A DNA stretch of 64,000 nt from JAFNAG01 sp963824985 (GCA_963824985.1 CAWGRQ010000025.1:186001-250000), one strand, 5' to 3'. Numbered from the stretch's first letter, positions 1 to 9,604 are shown. Translations and numbers: made by a program. The notes: generated from the letters alone by a model not told the origin.

Positions 1-273
1 CACCCATGCCGTGTCCGCGGGCAGCCAGCGGTTGTCTTTCCAGACCTGAATGGCGTAAGGATAGAACAGCAGGGCCAGCGCCACACCGGCGATCGGGTGC
101 AGAAACCGCATGAACTGTCCGCTTCCGAACAGGCTGGAAATCCAGAAGAAGAAGGGATGGAACAGCGCCAGTCCGGAAAGGAACAGAAAAATGAAGACCA
201 TGGCCACCGCCCAGTGGGTAACTCTCTCACCCACGGAATGGCGCACAATCAGATTGCGGGTTCCATCCGCCAT
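1..273 (-). CDS. fdoI: Formate dehydrogenase cytochrome b subunit (gamma), partial
   Basis: This is the N-terminal 91 codons of a membrane cytochrome b of the FdnI/FdoI family; the gene leaves the window at base 1. It begins MADGTRNLIVRHSVGERVTH, with the early arginine and histidine followed by a first membrane helix (AVAMVFIFLFLSGLALF) and a second starting near residue 60. In the family this subunit binds two b hemes and passes electrons from the Fe-S subunit to quinone. The ATG lies 3 bp after the stop of the Fe-S subunit gene, so the two are surely co-transcribed. Identification rests on translation by eye and on gene order. Confidence 0.9.
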   Translation of the reverse strand, partial: MADGTRNLIVRHSVGERVTHWAVAMVFIFLFLSGLALFHPFFFWISSLFGSGQFMRFLHPIAGVALALLFYPYAIQVWKDNRWLPADTAWV

Positions 274-276
274 AGT

Positions 277-1143
277 TCAGAGTTCCTCGTCGTCTCCGGG
301 CACGTCCAGAGGCCCATGCCTCATGTAATGGAGAATCCCGGCCCCCAGAACTGCGAACATGGTGAAGACTCCCAGTCCGCGCGCGAAGCCGCTGCGCCAC
401 ATGCGGACCAGCGGGCTGACGGTCGGGTGTCCGGGCAACCCGTATGCTTCGGGCCGGTCGCCGTGCGGCAACACGAAGAACACGTGCGTGCCTGCGACTC
501 CCGGCGGATCATATACGGAGGCATTCACGAAGCCCCGTTCACGCAAGTTCCCAACCCGGCGGTTTGCCAGAGCCAGCAAGTCCGGCTTCGAACCGAAGGT
601 CAGGGCCTGAGTCGGGCAGGTCTTGATACAGGCGGGCTCGAGCCCCACACTGATCCGATCGGAGCACAGCGTGCACTTGTAAACCCTGGAATCATGGGCG
701 CGCAACCGCGGGATATTGAATGGGCACCCCGAGATGCAATAACCGCAGCCGATGCAGTATTCCTCCTGGAAATCGACGATGCCGTTTTGGTGCTGAACGA
801 TGGCGCCGGGCGCCGGGCAAGCGCGAAGACATCCCGGGTCCGAACAGTGCAGGCAGCCATCCTTGAGGATCAGCCATCGCAACCCGCCGTCGATTTCCAC
901 TTCACTGAACCGGATCAGGCACCAGGTCTGGTCATCCAGGTCCGGGGGATTGGTATACGAGCCGGTAAAGCCGCCCGCCGTCCGGCGGAGATCGTTCCAC
1001 TCCATGCATGCCGCCTGGCAGGCCTTGCATCCGATACAGCGGGAGACATCGATGAGCTTGGCCACCTCGAGGGTCGAGCGCGCCGATGGTGCCGGAAAGA
1101 TCGTGGCGGATCGTCTCAGGATATCGTGTGCCTGCTGCGCCAT
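277..1143 (-). CDS. fdoH: Formate dehydrogenase iron-sulfur subunit (beta)
   Basis: This is the electron-transfer subunit of a membrane formate dehydrogenase of the FdnH/FdoH type. Four cysteine motifs for four [4Fe-4S] clusters are visible: CIGCKACQAAC, CLHCSDPGCLRACP, CIGCGYCISGCP and CTLCSDRISVGLEPAC followed by KTCP. A single hydrophobic helix near the C-terminus (GLGVFTMFAVLGAGIL) would anchor it to the membrane beside the cytochrome subunit. I prefer the ATG at 1143, which has AGGTGG five bases upstream. A GTG at 1152 directly abuts the stop of the catalytic subunit gene and is the alternative start. The length, 288 residues, is normal for the family. Confidence 0.95.
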   Translation of the reverse strand: MAQQAHDILRRSATIFPAPSARSTLEVAKLIDVSRCIGCKACQAACMEWNDLRRTAGGFTGSYTNPPDLDDQTWCLIRFSEVEIDGGLRWLILKDGCLHCSDPGCLRACPAPGAIVQHQNGIVDFQEEYCIGCGYCISGCPFNIPRLRAHDSRVYKCTLCSDRISVGLEPACIKTCPTQALTFGSKPDLLALANRRVGNLRERGFVNASVYDPPGVAGTHVFFVLPHGDRPEAYGLPGHPTVSPLVRMWRSGFARGLGVFTMFAVLGAGILHYMRHGPLDVPGDDEEL

Positions 1144-1152
1144 CACGGCCAC

Positions 1153-4100
1153 CTATGCTTTGCGAACGTCCACCAGAAACGCCTTGAATTCGGGGGTCTG
1201 GACGTTGGCATCCCCGACGAAAGGCGTGAGGGTGTTGGTCAGGAAGCCGGGTTTCGTGAGTCCGACAAATCCCCAGTGAATCGGAAGGCCGACTATGTGG
1301 ACCGTATTCCCCTCGATCTCGAGCTGCCGGATGCGCAGGGTGACGAGAGCCTTGGCCCTGATCTGACCGCGCTTGGAGCGGACCACGACCCTATCGCCGT
1401 TGGCGATGCCGCGCAGCCGCGCCAGTTCGGCGCCGATCTCGACGAACGGTTCCGGCTGCAGCACGGCCGGAATGGCCTCGTGCTTGGTCCAGAAATGGAA
1501 ATGTTCGGTCAGCCTGTAGGTTGTGGCAACGAACGGGAATTCCTGCGCCGACCCCAGACGGTCGCGATCGTCCTGGAAAACGCGGGCTGCGGGATTGCAG
1601 AGCGCCCTGGGGGACAGAGGATTGTGTTCTAGTGGAGTTTCGAATGGTTCGTAATGGACGGGGAAGGGACCATCGACCAGGCCGCCGAGCGCGAATAATC
1701 GTCCGGCCCCATCGGCGTTCATGATGAAGGGACCCGGCCCTACGGCGGGTGGCGCATCCACCTTGTAATCCGGAACATCCGCCCCGCCCCATTGGTTTCC
1801 GGTCCAATAGACATACCGGCGCGCAGGGTCCCATGGATTGCCGGCCGGATCGGCCGAGGCGCGGTTGTAAAGAATCCGGCGGTTGGACGGCCAGGCCCAC
1901 GCCCAGCCCGGTGTTGCGCCGATCCCGTACGGATCGGACGGGTCGCGGCGCGCCATTTGGTTTCCGGCCTGGGTCCAGCAGCCGCTGAAGATCCAGCAGC
2001 CGGCAGCCGTACTGCCGTCGGCCTGAAGCACGGCAAAGCCCGGCAGCTGTTCGCCTGCCCGGGCCAGAAGGCGGCCCGGCTCCTTCGGGTCCGGGATATC
2101 CGACAGCGCGTACCCGTTGTATTCCCGGGCCAGCTCTTCCGCGGATGGCGCACGTTGGATCTTGTAGGGCCAGGAAAGTTGCAGGATCGGATCCGGGAAA
2201 GCCCCCTTCTCTTTCCGGTACAGCTCGCGCAAACGCACGAACAGGTCGCCGATGATCTCAGTGTCTCCGCGTGACTCGCCGGGAGGATCTGCCCCCTTGT
2301 AATGCCACTGCAGCCAGCGGCCCGAATTGACCAGCGAGCCTTCATCTTCAGCAAAACAGGAGGATGGGAGACGGAAAACCTCGGTCGCGATCGATTCCGA
2401 ATCTACGTCATTGAACTCGCCGCGATTCTGCCAGAAATCAGAGGTTTCCGTGGCCAAGGGATCGATGACGACGAGGAACTTGAGCTTCGATAATGATCGC
2501 GTGAGCTTTTCCTTATCGGGGACGGACGCCAGCGGATTGAAGCCCTGGCAAAAATAGCCATTCACTTTTCCCTGCGACATCAACTGAAAAACCTGGAGGA
2601 TGTCGTAGGTCTTGTCGTTTTTTGGAAGGTACTCGTAACAGAAATCGTTTTGTGGCGTGGCCGCGGGTCCATACCAGGCTTTCAGCAGCGAGACCATGAA
2701 CTTGGGATAGTTCTGCCAGTAGTTTATCTGCCCCGGCCGGAGCGGTTTGGGGGTTCGCCTGGACAGATACGTGTTCAGGTCCGGCTCAGACTCCACCGGC
2801 AGCCCCAGGTATCCCGGGAGCAGTTGGCTCATAACCCCGAGGTCGGTGAGTCCCTGGATATTGGAGTGGCCGCGCAGAGCATTCACGCCCCCGCCGGGCA
2901 TGCCCATGTTTCCAAGCAACAACTGAATACAGGCCATGGCGCGAATATTCTGGGAGCCGACGGAGTGCTGGGTCCAGCCGAGCGCATACAGGCTGGTCAT
3001 GGTCCGGTCGGGTGCGGCAGTCGACGCGATGAGCTCGCAGATCTTGTTGAAGGCGGCTTCGGGGACGCCCGTCAGCCGGGCGACCATCTCCGGAGTGTAG
3101 GGCGCGTAGTGATTCTTCATCAACTGGAGCACGCAGCGCGGGTGCTGCATGGATGAATCGATCCGTGCATAGCCGTCTCCGTCGAGTTCATAGGCCCATG
3201 TGGATGTCTCATAGCTGTGTGTCTGTTCATTGTACCCGCTGAACAGGCCGTCCTCGAACCGGTAGTCCGCGCGTACCAGGAAGGGAGCATTGGTGTAAGC
3301 GCGTACGTATTCATGAAGGATCTTGTCATTTGCAAGCAGATAGCGGATTACCCCGCCCAGAAAGGCGATGTCGGTCCCCGGCCGGATCTGGGCGAACAGG
3401 TCGGCCACGGCCGCGGTGCGCGTGAAGCGCGGATCGACGACGATGAGGCGGGCGCCATTGTGGATCTGGGCTTCAATCACCCACTTGAATCCGCAGGGAT
3501 GGGCTTCGGCGGGGTTGCCTCCCATGACCAGGATGACATTGGCATTCCTGATGTCGACCCAATGATTGGTCATGGCGCCACGGCCAAATGTCGGGGCCAG
3601 ACCGGCCACCGTCGGGCCGTGTCAAACGCGTGCCTGATTATCAAGGGCAGTCATGCCGAGAGCGCGCAGCACCTTTACGGTCAGGTAGCCGGATTCGTTG
3701 GATGAGGCCGAAGCGGCCAGGAATGCAGTGCTGGTCCAACGGTTCACCGCGGTATTGCCGTTCCGCGAGATGAAATTGGCATCCCGATCATCTTTCATGA
3801 GGCGCGCGATCCGGTCGAGAGTCCAATCCCAGTCGACGCGCCGCCACCGGGATTCACCGGGTCCGCGATACTCCGGATATATCAGGCGGTCCGGGCTATG
3901 AATGAAATCGACGAGGCTGGCCCCTTTGGGGCAGAGGGTGCCGCGATTGACCGGGTGATCGGGATCCCCCTCGATGTGGATGACCTGCGTGCGGGCATTT
4001 TTTGAGCCGTCGCCGAGCCCATGCAGGATGATTCCGCAACCGACCGAACAGTAGGTGCACGTGTTGCGCGTTTCGCTGGTGCGGGTCAGCTTGAATTCGC

Positions 4101-4206
4101 GAACCTGCGCGATGGCTTCGGCAGGAGAAAATCCCATGGCGGCCATGCTTGTGGCGCCGATCGCGGAGGTGGAGAGCTTGAAGAAATCACGTCGGGTCAG
4201 ACCCAC
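1153..4206 (-). CDS. fdoG: Selenocysteine-containing formate dehydrogenase catalytic subunit (alpha)
   Basis: This molybdo/tungsto-pterin formate dehydrogenase oxidises formate to CO2, probably on the periplasmic face. Conceptual reading gives 1,017 residues, close to E. coli FdnG. It is interrupted by one in-frame TGA at 3624-3622. The residues either side (DNQARV, then HGPTVAGLAPTFGRG) match the FdnG/FdoG active site, where the missing residue is selenocysteine, here Sec195. A matching bSECIS hairpin follows the TGA. A twin-arginine signal (TRRDFFK) starts at residue 4. Cys50, 53, 57 and 92 form the N-terminal [4Fe-4S] site. The start is GTG at 4206, with GGAGG six bases upstream. Gene callers will split this into pieces at 3622-4269 and 1153-3609. 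Confidence 0.95.
3592..3624 (-). promoter_or_regulatory. bSECIS selenocysteine insertion hairpin with recoded UGA
   Basis: Read on the minus strand from the UGA at 3624-3622, the mRNA folds as CGG (3611-3609), a bulged U (3608), GGCC (3607-3604), loop GGUCU (3603-3599), GGCC (3598-3595), CCG (3594-3592). The bulged U and the GGUCU apical loop are the SelB contacts known from the E. coli fdhF element. The distance from UGA to loop is also like fdhF. This makes recoding much more likely than a nonsense mutation. Confidence 0.9.
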
Positions 4207-4228
4207 GGGCTGCCTCCAATGTGAGCTG

Positions 4229-4523
4229 GGAGCCTGTCCGAGAATCAGGAGGGGCCGCGTTCCGAGCACCGTCGCGCCTGCGGCGCTCCTGGCAGGGGCA
4301 GATGCCAGGCGGAGCGCAGGCGATGTGGCTGTACATTGTCGAGGAATGCCAACGCCGCAGATGCCCCCGCGCCGCCGGAACCCGAAGGGCGCATGGGGGT
4401 TGCGCGGCGATCGCTGCGTTGCTCGTCGTCAACGATGTGCACCGACATCGCCTCCTCCTCGCGCCTTGCGCTCGCCGCGCAAGCCCCACGCGCGCGACTC
4501 CTCCTAATTCTCGGACAGGCTCC
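4229..4523. repeat. R1 repeat, copy 1: structured element with 31-bp inverted arms
   Basis: This 295-bp element fills the gap between gcvH and fdoG. The arms at 4229-4259 and 4493-4523 begin GGAGCCTGTCCGAGAAT and match at about 28 of 31 positions. The interior from 4263 (CGAGCACCGTCGC) to about 4400 is clearly related to the interiors of the repeats at 41827-42089 and 55325-55607, but the arms are unrelated to theirs. The right end touches the gcvH stop codon, and the left end is 22 bp before the fdoG start. The fdoG ribosome site therefore lies just outside the element. Confidence 0.85.
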
Positions 4524-4912
4524 TAGGTGCCGGAGAGCTCCTGGAGATATTCCTGGTACTCCTCAGCGCTCAGCATCTCCTTGAGTTCCTCGGAATTGGA
4601 GATGCGGATCTTGATCATCCATGCCTTCTGATGAGGAGATTCGTTAACGAGTTCCGGTGTGTCTTCCAGCTTTGCATTGACCTCCAGAACTTCGCCGCTG
4701 ATGGGGCTGAACACTTCCGAAACCGCCTTGACCGATTCCACAGAGCCGAACGGCTCGGCCGCTTCGAAGGAATCTCCGACTTCGGGCAGATCCACATAGA
4801 CCACATCCCCGAGTTCGTGCTGGGCATAGTCCGTGATGCCGACGATGCCGACATCGCCTTGGACGTGAATCCACTCGTGATCCTTGGTGTACAGGTATTC
4901 CTCGGGATACAT
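4523..4912 (-). CDS. gcvH: Glycine cleavage system H protein
   Basis: This 129-residue lipoyl carrier shuttles the aminomethyl intermediate between the P, T and L proteins of the glycine cleavage system. The lipoylation site is Lys62 in ESVKAVSEV, preceded by the typical DHEWI and GITDYAQ motifs and followed by SPISGEVLEVN. The start ATG at 4912 has GGAGG about nine bases upstream. The gene lies 50 bp downstream of gcvT on the same strand. The longer open frame upstream overlaps gcvT and is not coding. No gcvP is present in the window. Confidence 0.97.
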   Translation of the reverse strand: MYPEEYLYTKDHEWIHVQGDVGIVGITDYAQHELGDVVYVDLPEVGDSFEAAEPFGSVESVKAVSEVFSPISGEVLEVNAKLEDTPELVNESPHQKAWMIKIRISNSEELKEMLSAEEYQEYLQELSGT

Positions 4913-4962
4913 AGGGCAAACCTCCGATCTGACTGCATTCAAGGGCCCGGACTCAGGCCGGA

Positions 4963-6069
4963 CTATGATGTTTTTGCTCTCTTGTAGAAAGGCGTCGGAA
5001 CGACCCGGGCCGCTACCGGCTTTTCGCGAACGATGACATTGAATTCGGTGCCGACCGCACAACGATCCTTGGGCAGATAGGCGAGCCCGATGTTCTTCTG
5101 CAGGAAGGGCGCCGGGCTGCCGCTGGTGACGTGCCCGCATGGTTGCCCGTCCAAATCGATCGGATAATGGTCGCGAGCGATGCCGCGGCCCACCATCTCG
5201 AAACCGATCAGGCGGCGGCTCACTCCTTCGGCACGCTGCTTGAGCAACACATCCCGCCCTATGAAATCCCCCTTGTCGAGCTTGCAGATCCAGCCCAGAT
5301 CCGCTTCGAGCACAGTGGTCGTGTCATCGATATCGTTGCCGTAAAGCGCCATCTTGGCTTCCAGGCGCAGCGTGTTCCGCGCCGCCAGCCCTGCCGGCTG
5401 GATGCCCGCCCGCTCCCCCGACTCCATGATCCGCAACCAGATGGCTTCCGCGTGGTCGGGATGAATGTAAAGTTCGAAGCCATCCTCGCCGGTATACCCG
5501 GTGCGGGTGATCAAAGCCTCCACGCCCGCGAATTTGCCCCAGGCGAACCAGTAATAGCCGATGGCGGCCAGTTTGACCTCCGTCAGGGGCTCGAGGATTT
5601 CGAGCGTACGCGGACCCTGAACCGCGATCTGCGAAAAGTCGTCGCTGCGGAAAACCACATCCGAGCCGGCTACTGCGTGATCGCGGATCCACTCGTAATC
5701 CTTGATCTGATTGGATGCGTTAACGCAAAGGAAAAAATGATTCTGCCCCATGCGATGCACGAGGATGTCGTCGACAAACGTCCCCTTTGGGGTGATGAGA
5801 GCGGAATAATGAATCTGGCCGATCGCGAGGCGCCGCACATCGTTGCATGTCACCCTTTGAATCGTTTCCTCGGCAGTCGGCCCCTTAATTTCTACCTCTC
5901 CCATGTGGCTCACATCGAATATGCCGGCACGGTTTCGCACCGCCAGATGTTCCGGCATCGGTCCCGCATACTGTACCGGCATGTCCCAGCCGGCAAACTC
6001 CACCATGCGGCCTCCGGCCTGGCGGTGGATTGCGTTCAGAGGTGTTTTCCTGACTCCAACGGAGTTCAT
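4963..6069 (-). CDS. gcvT: Aminomethyltransferase, glycine cleavage T protein
   Basis: This 368-residue T protein releases ammonia from H-protein-bound aminomethyl and transfers the one-carbon unit to tetrahydrofolate. Family motifs seen include FAGWDMPVQY, FDVSHMGE, the folate-binding TRTGYTGEDGFELY and the C-terminal GHVTSGSPAPFLQKNIGLAY. AAAGGGGGA lies five bases before the ATG at 6069. Together with gcvH and the formate dehydrogenase downstream, this places two one-carbon routes side by side. No glycine riboswitch was recognised in its leader. Confidence 0.97.
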   Translation of the reverse strand: MNSVGVRKTPLNAIHRQAGGRMVEFAGWDMPVQYAGPMPEHLAVRNRAGIFDVSHMGEVEIKGPTAEETIQRVTCNDVRRLAIGQIHYSALITPKGTFVDDILVHRMGQNHFFLCVNASNQIKDYEWIRDHAVAGSDVVFRSDDFSQIAVQGPRTLEILEPLTEVKLAAIGYYWFAWGKFAGVEALITRTGYTGEDGFELYIHPDHAEAIWLRIMESGERAGIQPAGLAARNTLRLEAKMALYGNDIDDTTTVLEADLGWICKLDKGDFIGRDVLLKQRAEGVSRRLIGFEMVGRGIARDHYPIDLDGQPCGHVTSGSPAPFLQKNIGLAYLPKDRCAVGTEFNVIVREKPVAARVVPTPFYKRAKTS

Positions 6070-6827
6070 CAGGCTCCCCCTTTCCCATGGAATTACATGA
6101 TAATAGCGACCATTTCATGCGGAATTTAACACTCTTATCTGGTATGAGTCAAGCTCAATATACCGCAGAAAAACGTTGATAATAAAGAAGTTAAGTCTCG
6201 ACGAACCTCTCGATTTTGGCGGCCGGCCTTCGAACCTCCAAATGGCGCAAATAATGATCCCACAGCTGCTTGCGGATATGATGGTTCTGGGTCCATGCCC
6301 GGTGGTTGCGCGGTGGCCGTAACAACTCTTCAGTGCTGCGCCCGAAGGACGGGAATCACTCTGACTGATTTCTGCCCCGAAAATGACCTTCCCGGGACCC
6401 CGCGCCGGAGGCGCCATGGAGTGCGGCGCTACGGCGCGCCTTCAACATACGGGATGGCAAAAGCGGCGGCGTGCCGCCGCAGTCCAAGGCGCTGCGCGCG
6501 ATATCTGCTGTTTTCATGCGTAACCGGGTGCGCCCCCGGGCGCGTTAGGGACTGTCATGAAACTCTCATGTCAGTTCGATTGACCGGACGAGCGACCTGA
6601 ACCTGGACTTCCTCGTGGACGTGGACGCTGTTGTCCGATATAAACCTTCCCGAGAGAACAGATTTTCAGATCGCCATTTGTCCGCGCGTGTCCAACTTCA
6701 GGTTCACATCCACGCAGCGGTCCAGGCCCAGGACGGAAGCTGAAGAAGTTGCGCGGCAGAAACCAACAAGAATAAATTTCGGGAACCCGGCGGGAGGATA
6801 GCCGTATTAATGGGTGGTTGAAATGTG
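6070..6827. other. Intergenic region with R2 repeat and a possible gene remnant
   Basis: This 758-bp gap separates divergent gcvT and the BamA-like gene. It holds R2 repeat copy 1 (about 6376-6556). On the minus strand, roughly 6330 to a stop at 6191, a frame ends HHIRKQLWDHYLRHLEVRRP and so on; it reads like the C-terminus of a real protein but has no upstream continuation. I could not assign it. About 260 bp before the BamA-like gene holds nothing I can name. Confidence 0.5.
6376..6556 (+). repeat. R2 repeat, copy 1
   Basis: This is about 180 bp of GC-rich DNA with nested palindromes. It contains the loop TTCAACATACGGGATGGCAA at 6440-6459 and ends with TTTTCATGCGTAACCGGGTG. It aligns along its full length with the reverse complement of 33206-33384 and, with one inverted segment and an insertion, with 62441-62962. 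Confidence 0.8.
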
Positions 6828-9287
6828 ATGATCCTCCGTTGTCTCCTTGCGGGCTGCCTTTTATGGGCAGCCCGCCCTATGTTCCCTCAGACGCCTCCCC
6901 AACCGACAATCCGCAACGTGCAGATTGTCGGCAACGTCCGTTTTCCCGCGGCCACCATCCGCCGCTCCATTTCGGTCGCGGAGAATGGCAAATATGACCC
7001 TGGGCGCGTGCAGGCCGACCTGAAAAAACTGTTCGGCCTGGGAATCTTCTCGTCCCTCGAAATCGAAACTGGCATGCTGGATGACGGCCGGATCGATGTC
7101 ATCTATCGTGTGAGCGAACGCCCTTTTATCGATGACCTTTCTATTACGGGTGTGAGCCCGGCCCAGGATGAGCAGATGCGCAGGATGCTGCAGCAGGAGA
7201 AGCTTCTGTTGCCGCCGGGCACGCCGTTCTATCCTCAGATCGCCTCTCGGGCCGCGATCGCCATACGGAATCACCTCCGGGCGCACAAGTACCCGTTCGC
7301 CGAGGTGCAGGTGCGGGAGCAGAAAGATAACAAAAACAATGTCCGCGTATCCCTTGATGTCAGGGCCGGACGGCGGATCGATATCGGCGCGATCGTTTTT
7401 TCAGGGAATCGATCCATCCCTTCGGACAGATTACGGGCGCAGCTGCGCAGCACCCGCCCCACGCTCATTTGGGCCCCGTGGACGGCAACGGGAGCCTATG
7501 TTCCTGAAAATGTGCGTGCGGACCTCGATGCGCTACGGGGCTATTATCAGTCACGGGGGTTTGCTGCGGTAGCCATTGACCAGCCGCAAGTGGTAGTGAG
7601 CGAATTCAAGAGGCGTTGGTGGCTGCCCTGGCCGGGAGTCGGCGGGCCGAAACAGAAACTGTCGATCCTGATTCCGGTCACGGAAGGGCCCGCATTTCAG
7701 CTGGTTTCGGTCGACAGCGAAGGCCCCGGGAAGTTTGCAGCAGCTGAAATCAAAGCCATCCTCGCCTCGCTGAAGACTCCCGCTCCCTATGATGCCTCGA
7801 TGCTCGAAGCCGCGCGACAAAAGATGGTTGACGCCCTCGGCCATGCGGGCTACGCGTTGGCGCAGGTGCAGCTTGAACAGGACATTCGCGATCGTGATGC
7901 CACAGTACGCGCCCGTTTCCGGATCCAGGCCGGCGATCCGGTGACCATCGGGCGGATCAGTTTTTCGGGCAATGTAAGGCTTCGGGACAAGTTCCTGCGC
8001 CGGGAACTGGCCTTGAGCGAGGAGGAGATTTACGATGCCGCAAAGCTGGACGAGAGTATCCGCCGCCTGAACCGCAGCGGCATGATTCAACCCTGTCAGC
8101 GTTCGGACGTTGCCCTGGAGATGAACGAGAGGACCGGGGCGCTCGATGTCGTGTTCAAGGTCAAAGAAAAACCCCGGCAGGGGATATACGCCACGGGCGG
8201 AACCGGTGGTATCGGCGGCGGGTATCTGGGAGCGCTTTACAGCGCCTTCGACCTTCTGGGACTGGGAGAGTCGCTCACCATGGAACTGGATGGCGGCGCG
8301 GCGCAATCCAATTTCCTGCTCAATATTCTCGGCACCCGATTCCTCGGATTGCCGTTCACGCTTGGCCTCTCCGTGTTTCACCGGGCAACAAACATTAATG
8401 TCGCCAGTATCGTCCCGGACACGGGTGACCTGGTCCACCTGTTCAGGCACCGCTCGTCAGGCGTGGGCTTGTCGGGCGCCTACACGGTGACTTCGCGGAT
8501 CCAGGCCGGGCTTGGAGCTCAATTCGAGAGGCTGTCGGTCTCGGAGGCGGCCCCCGCCGCCGGAGCTTCCGCACCGGAGACGGTGCAGAAGCGGACGGAA
8601 CTGACGCCATCCCTTCTTTTCGATACCACCCGGGGAGATGGTCCCGTGATGCGAGGCATCCGGTTTTCGTTGTCGGATTCCTGGGCCGGCTCCATGTTTC
8701 TCCGTTCCATAGATTCGACGGCACAATCGTTCCGCTATTCGCAGTACCTGAGGGATCCGCTTACGAACGGGCGGAATTCCTTTGCCTTCCATCTCCTGGG
8801 AGCGCGGACCCGCCCCTGGAATGGAGTCCCGCTGACACCGGATCGCCGCTTCTTTCCCGGAGATGAGCTGGTGCGCGGCTTCCGCCGGGGCGGTCTGGCT
8901 CCGTGGGCTTATTCATCGGCGACAGGCGGTGCTCCGGGACCGGTCGGCGCCGACACGGTGCTGGGATTGTCGGCGGAGTACCGGATTCCAATCCAGGGGC
9001 CACTGAGTGCGGCGGCTTTTCTCGATCTGGGCTGGAGCCGCCTGTCGCGCAAGAGCGCAGACCTGGATTCCGGTAACCGCCTCATTACCGCCACCAACGG
9101 GATCCTGCGCGCCTCGATTGGAGGGGAGTTGCGGCTGCAGCTCCCGGTGCTTCACCGGCCGGGCCGCCTGATTTTCTCCTGGAACCCGCTCCGCCTCGAA
9201 ACGCTTATCCGGGGGATCTCGTCTCCTTTCAAGCTTGCTGATCCCCGCGGCTCCATTCGCTTCGCTCTGGGCGACCGATTCCACTGA
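6828..9287 (+). CDS. BamA/TamA-family outer-membrane assembly protein (Omp85)
   Basis: This Omp85 protein of about 819 residues probably inserts or exports proteins at the outer membrane. A signal peptide (about residues 1-20) is followed by about five POTRA-like repeats to roughly residue 430, recognisable as IRNVQIVGNVRFP, VFSGNRSIPSDRLR and ISFSGNVRLRDKFL. A 16-strand barrel domain follows, with the L6 signature VRGF near residue 684. Family members normally end in Phe or Trp; this one ends RFH, one residue past the aromatic. The gene stands alone, without skp, lpxD or tamB, so it may be a second BamA paralog. The start could also be GTG at 6825. Confidence 0.85.
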   Translation: MILRCLLAGCLLWAARPMFPQTPPQPTIRNVQIVGNVRFPAATIRRSISVAENGKYDPGRVQADLKKLFGLGIFSSLEIETGMLDDGRIDVIYRVSERPFIDDLSITGVSPAQDEQMRRMLQQEKLLLPPGTPFYPQIASRAAIAIRNHLRAHKYPFAEVQVREQKDNKNNVRVSLDVRAGRRIDIGAIVFSGNRSIPSDRLRAQLRSTRPTLIWAPWTATGAYVPENVRADLDALRGYYQSRGFAAVAIDQPQVVVSEFKRRWWLPWPGVGGPKQKLSILIPVTEGPAFQLVSVDSEGPGKFAAAEIKAILASLKTPAPYDASMLEAARQKMVDALGHAGYALAQVQLEQDIRDRDATVRARFRIQAGDPVTIGRISFSGNVRLRDKFLRRELALSEEEIYDAAKLDESIRRLNRSGMIQPCQRSDVALEMNERTGALDVVFKVKEKPRQGIYATGGTGGIGGGYLGALYSAFDLLGLGESLTMELDGGAAQSNFLLNILGTRFLGLPFTLGLSVFHRATNINVASIVPDTGDLVHLFRHRSSGVGLSGAYTVTSRIQAGLGAQFERLSVSEAAPAAGASAPETVQKRTELTPSLLFDTTRGDGPVMRGIRFSLSDSWAGSMFLRSIDSTAQSFRYSQYLRDPLTNGRNSFAFHLLGARTRPWNGVPLTPDRRFFPGDELVRGFRRGGLAPWAYSSATGGAPGPVGADTVLGLSAEYRIPIQGPLSAAAFLDLGWSRLSRKSADLDSGNRLITATNGILRASIGGELRLQLPVLHRPGRLIFSWNPLRLETLIRGISSPFKLADPRGSIRFALGDRFH

Positions 9288-9604
9288 GGGTTTCCCCGCG
9301 ACCTCAATGCTGTTCGCTTAAGCCCGATTCAGGAAAGCAGGCCACAGATCCCCAGATTTCACTATGACTTATTTCATTGGATCGGCCTTTTCGGGGACAA
9401 TCTGTGTAATCCGTGCAGTCCTTGGCAAGCCATTTTTGCCGACACGCAGCGCGTCTGCCGTAAGTAAACGGCATTGGTGCTGACGCCTGAGAGGCGGAGG
9501 CCTGATCGCGATTAAACTGTTACCATCGGGCCGGGAGGCGGTGCAAAATAACTCGTGAATTTTCCTGCCGCGGCGAGTAATGTTTCCGGTTTGATTTCGG
9601 AGGA
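9288..9604. other. Intergenic region with R6 repeat fragment
   Basis: Bases 9345-9428 carry two facing segments (CCACAGATCCCCAGATTT and AATCTGTGTAATCCGTG) of the R6 type also found near 55.6 and 61.2 kb. I see nothing else in this 317-bp gap apart from the GGAGG preceding the next gene. Confidence 0.5.

Noticed and set aside
97..1632. 511-codon open frame on the plus strand opposite the formate dehydrogenase genes
   Set aside because: It is the antisense of well-supported genes in a high-GC region; there is no ribosome site and the translation is low-complexity.
3622..3624. TGA in the formate dehydrogenase gene as a nonsense mutation
   Set aside because: The codon is at the exact selenocysteine position and is followed by a good bSECIS hairpin.
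6070..6200. Glycine riboswitch expected before gcvT
   Set aside because: No tandem aptamer pattern is visible in the AT-rich leader.
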